From assembly GCA_017940005.1 (NCBI GenBank), contig JAGAZO010000006.1, positions 1-64,000 of the forward strand: DNA of 64,000 bases. The letters run 5' to 3'. Each line of letters opens with the position of its first letter. The first letter of the stretch is position 1. The position numbers and the translations under genes were made by a program. Positions 63,032 through 64,000 of the stretch are shown here, piece by piece. The notes below the pieces were generated by a model, which searched no databases, was not told the origin of the DNA, and saw only the letters and a program-made list of their open reading frames with translations. The stretch comes from Treponema sp. GTDB taxonomy: Bacteria > Spirochaetota > Spirochaetia > Treponematales > Treponemataceae.

Positions 63032-63424
63032 ATGTCAAGTGGTTTTTTGAATTTTTTTTCAAGATTAAAATTTCTCGATATTGTTGTTTTTGCGCTTTTT
63101 CTAGCGGTAACTGTTTTTTCATTCACCGCTGCATATAGGAATGCAGACAGTCATAAAGAAATTGTTATTCATACACCCGCAGGAATATTTGCATACGATA
63201 TGGCAAAAGACCGCACTATTCAAGTACATGGGCGTCTCGGCGTTTCGACAATTGAAATTGCAAATGGCGCCGTTCATTTTGTCGATTCTCCTTGCCCCAA
63301 TAAAACATGCGTGTACGCGCATCCAATCAGCGAAGCAGGTGAATGGGCGGCATGCCTTCCTAATCAAGTGTTCATACGCATTGAAAGCACCGCATCTAAA
63401 TCAGTTGACGCTATTGCAAATTAA
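63032..63424 (+). CDS. NusG domain II-containing membrane protein
   Basis: This 130-residue protein has one N-terminal helix (LDIVVFALFLAVTVFSFTAAY) and a NusG_II beta barrel: FAYDMAKDRTIQVHGRLG, then DSPCPNKTCVYAHPISEAGEWAACLPNQVFIRI with the conserved paired Cys and AACLPN. Such proteins occur in spirochaetes and Firmicutes beside heptaprenyl synthase or Rnf genes; function is unknown. It is not the transcription factor. A TATAAT box (63017-63022) lies 9 nt before the ATG. The last 14 nt overlap the convergent kinase gene. Confidence 0.85.
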   Translation: MSSGFLNFFSRLKFLDIVVFALFLAVTVFSFTAAYRNADSHKEIVIHTPAGIFAYDMAKDRTIQVHGRLGVSTIEIANGAVHFVDSPCPNKTCVYAHPISEAGEWAACLPNQVFIRIESTASKSVDAIAN

Positions 63425-64000
63425 TGCCATGCTGCAACGCCTGTGCGCTCTTCAAAGCACAATCCATACCAAACTGCACTGCGTCTTTGAGCGGGCTTCC
63501 AGCAAGCAGCTTAAACGTCAGTCCTGCAGTAAGCGCATCTCCGCAGCCAATCGTATTCACAACGGGTACATCTTTATTGGGCACTTCAATAAATGCGCCA
63601 TCATATGCCCATGTAGAAAATTTTCCGCGACTTATGACGCTTTTCGTACCGTATGATTCGTACAGGCGCTTCATAACATCGCACACTGTGTCGCGCAACG
63701 CTTCTGTGTCTTCATGCTCAAAGATGACTTTCCCCTCTCCAATAGTCGCCATCAACTCAGTAATATTCGGCTTGATGATGTCGGGATGAAACGGAAGCGA
63801 TTTTTTTAAGTCGTCGCCTTTTACATCAAGCACAATAAATTTTTTCTGCGCTTTTGCAAGCTCTACAAACTGCGGATACAGATTTTCATCGTACCCGTTT
63901 GCGCGCGTTCCTGTTATCACAAGCGCATCAAACTCTGGCAGAAGCGAAGAAAACAAATCGAGCGCGCGTTTGCTCGCCTCTTTTTCCACCGGGAGCGGCT
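63411..64000 (-). CDS. PfkB family carbohydrate kinase (partial)
   Basis: The frame runs off the right edge of the window, so only the C-terminal 197 residues are seen; the N-terminal third is missing. The anion-hole and catalytic motif is VNTIGCGDALTAGLTFKLLAG (the Asp is the base), and IIKPNITELMATIG is the substrate-contact segment, as in 1-phosphofructokinase and tagatose-6-phosphate kinase. LKKSLPFHPD precedes it. The sugar substrate is unknown. The V at 63989 (GTG) is internal, not a start. Confidence 0.85.
   Translation of the reverse strand, partial: PLPVEKEASKRALDLFSSLLPEFDALVITGTRANGYDENLYPQFVELAKAQKKFIVLDVKGDDLKKSLPFHPDIIKPNITELMATIGEGKVIFEHEDTEALRDTVCDVMKRLYESYGTKSVISRGKFSTWAYDGAFIEVPNKDVPVVNTIGCGDALTAGLTFKLLAGSPLKDAVQFGMDCALKSAQALQHGINLQ

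Overview
The window is bacterial chromosome and fits a host-associated Treponema (Spirochaetes). The grounds are the order rpmG, tRNA-Trp, secE, nusG, rplK, rplA, rplJ, rplL, rpoB, rpoC, rpsL, rpsG; an RpoB with Asn at the position equal to E. coli Ser531, a known treponemal trait; many short lipoproteins with a spirochaete-style loose lipobox; and an electron-bifurcation or beta-oxidation type gene set (CoA transferase, MaoC hydratase, acyl-CoA dehydrogenase, EtfBA). Genus-level assignment is inference from gene content. No rRNA, CRISPR array, insertion sequence or prophage was seen.

Layout. 0.3-5.8 kb: a lipoprotein, then a minus-strand amino-acid ABC importer operon (binding protein, permease, ATPase) followed by a MATE exporter; an EamA transporter closes the next operon. 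5.8-10.4 kb: glycogen breakdown (glgX, glgP). 10.5-19.3 kb: a double cNMP-domain regulator, a PHP phosphoesterase, a YifB/ComM ATPase, ClpP, a UPF0158-GNAT fusion, an RNA-binding protein, two metallo-hydrolases and a lipoprotein. 19.3-30.0 kb: Na/Pi cotransporter, exonuclease III, an HU protein coupled to a membrane-spanning HU/LysM-like protein, ilvC, ffh, gpsA. 30.0-33.5 kb: an AT-rich accessory island with tandem hairpins, a nuclease remnant, a transglutaminase lipoprotein (signal peptide frame broken), a membrane protein and a divergent XRE regulator. 33.5-37.4 kb: an NSS symporter, NudC and a MmcQ/YjbR protein. 37.6-43.1 kb: a five-gene acyl-CoA operon with a clear promoter and terminator. 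43.3-47.9 kb: an EEP phosphatase, a DUF4143 ATPase with a palindromic operator, and leuA behind a leucine leader peptide and attenuator. 48.0-60.8 kb: the rpmG-to-rpsG transcription/translation cluster with two tRNAs. 60.8-64.0 kb: palindromic repeats, a lipoprotein, cysE, a NusG domain II protein and a partial PfkB kinase.

The most notable observations are: (1) the binding protein of the ABC importer is a natural circular permutation of the usual SBP_bac_3 fold; (2) leuA is preceded by a 17-codon leader peptide with three consecutive CTA Leu codons and a Rho-independent terminator; (3) about ten operon-leading genes have a -10 hexamer 5 to 8 nt before the start codon and no Shine-Dalgarno sequence, which implies leaderless mRNAs; (4) an HU domain is joined to a transmembrane helix and a LysM-like tail, a possible nucleoid-to-envelope tether; (5) several families of short palindromes occur between genes.
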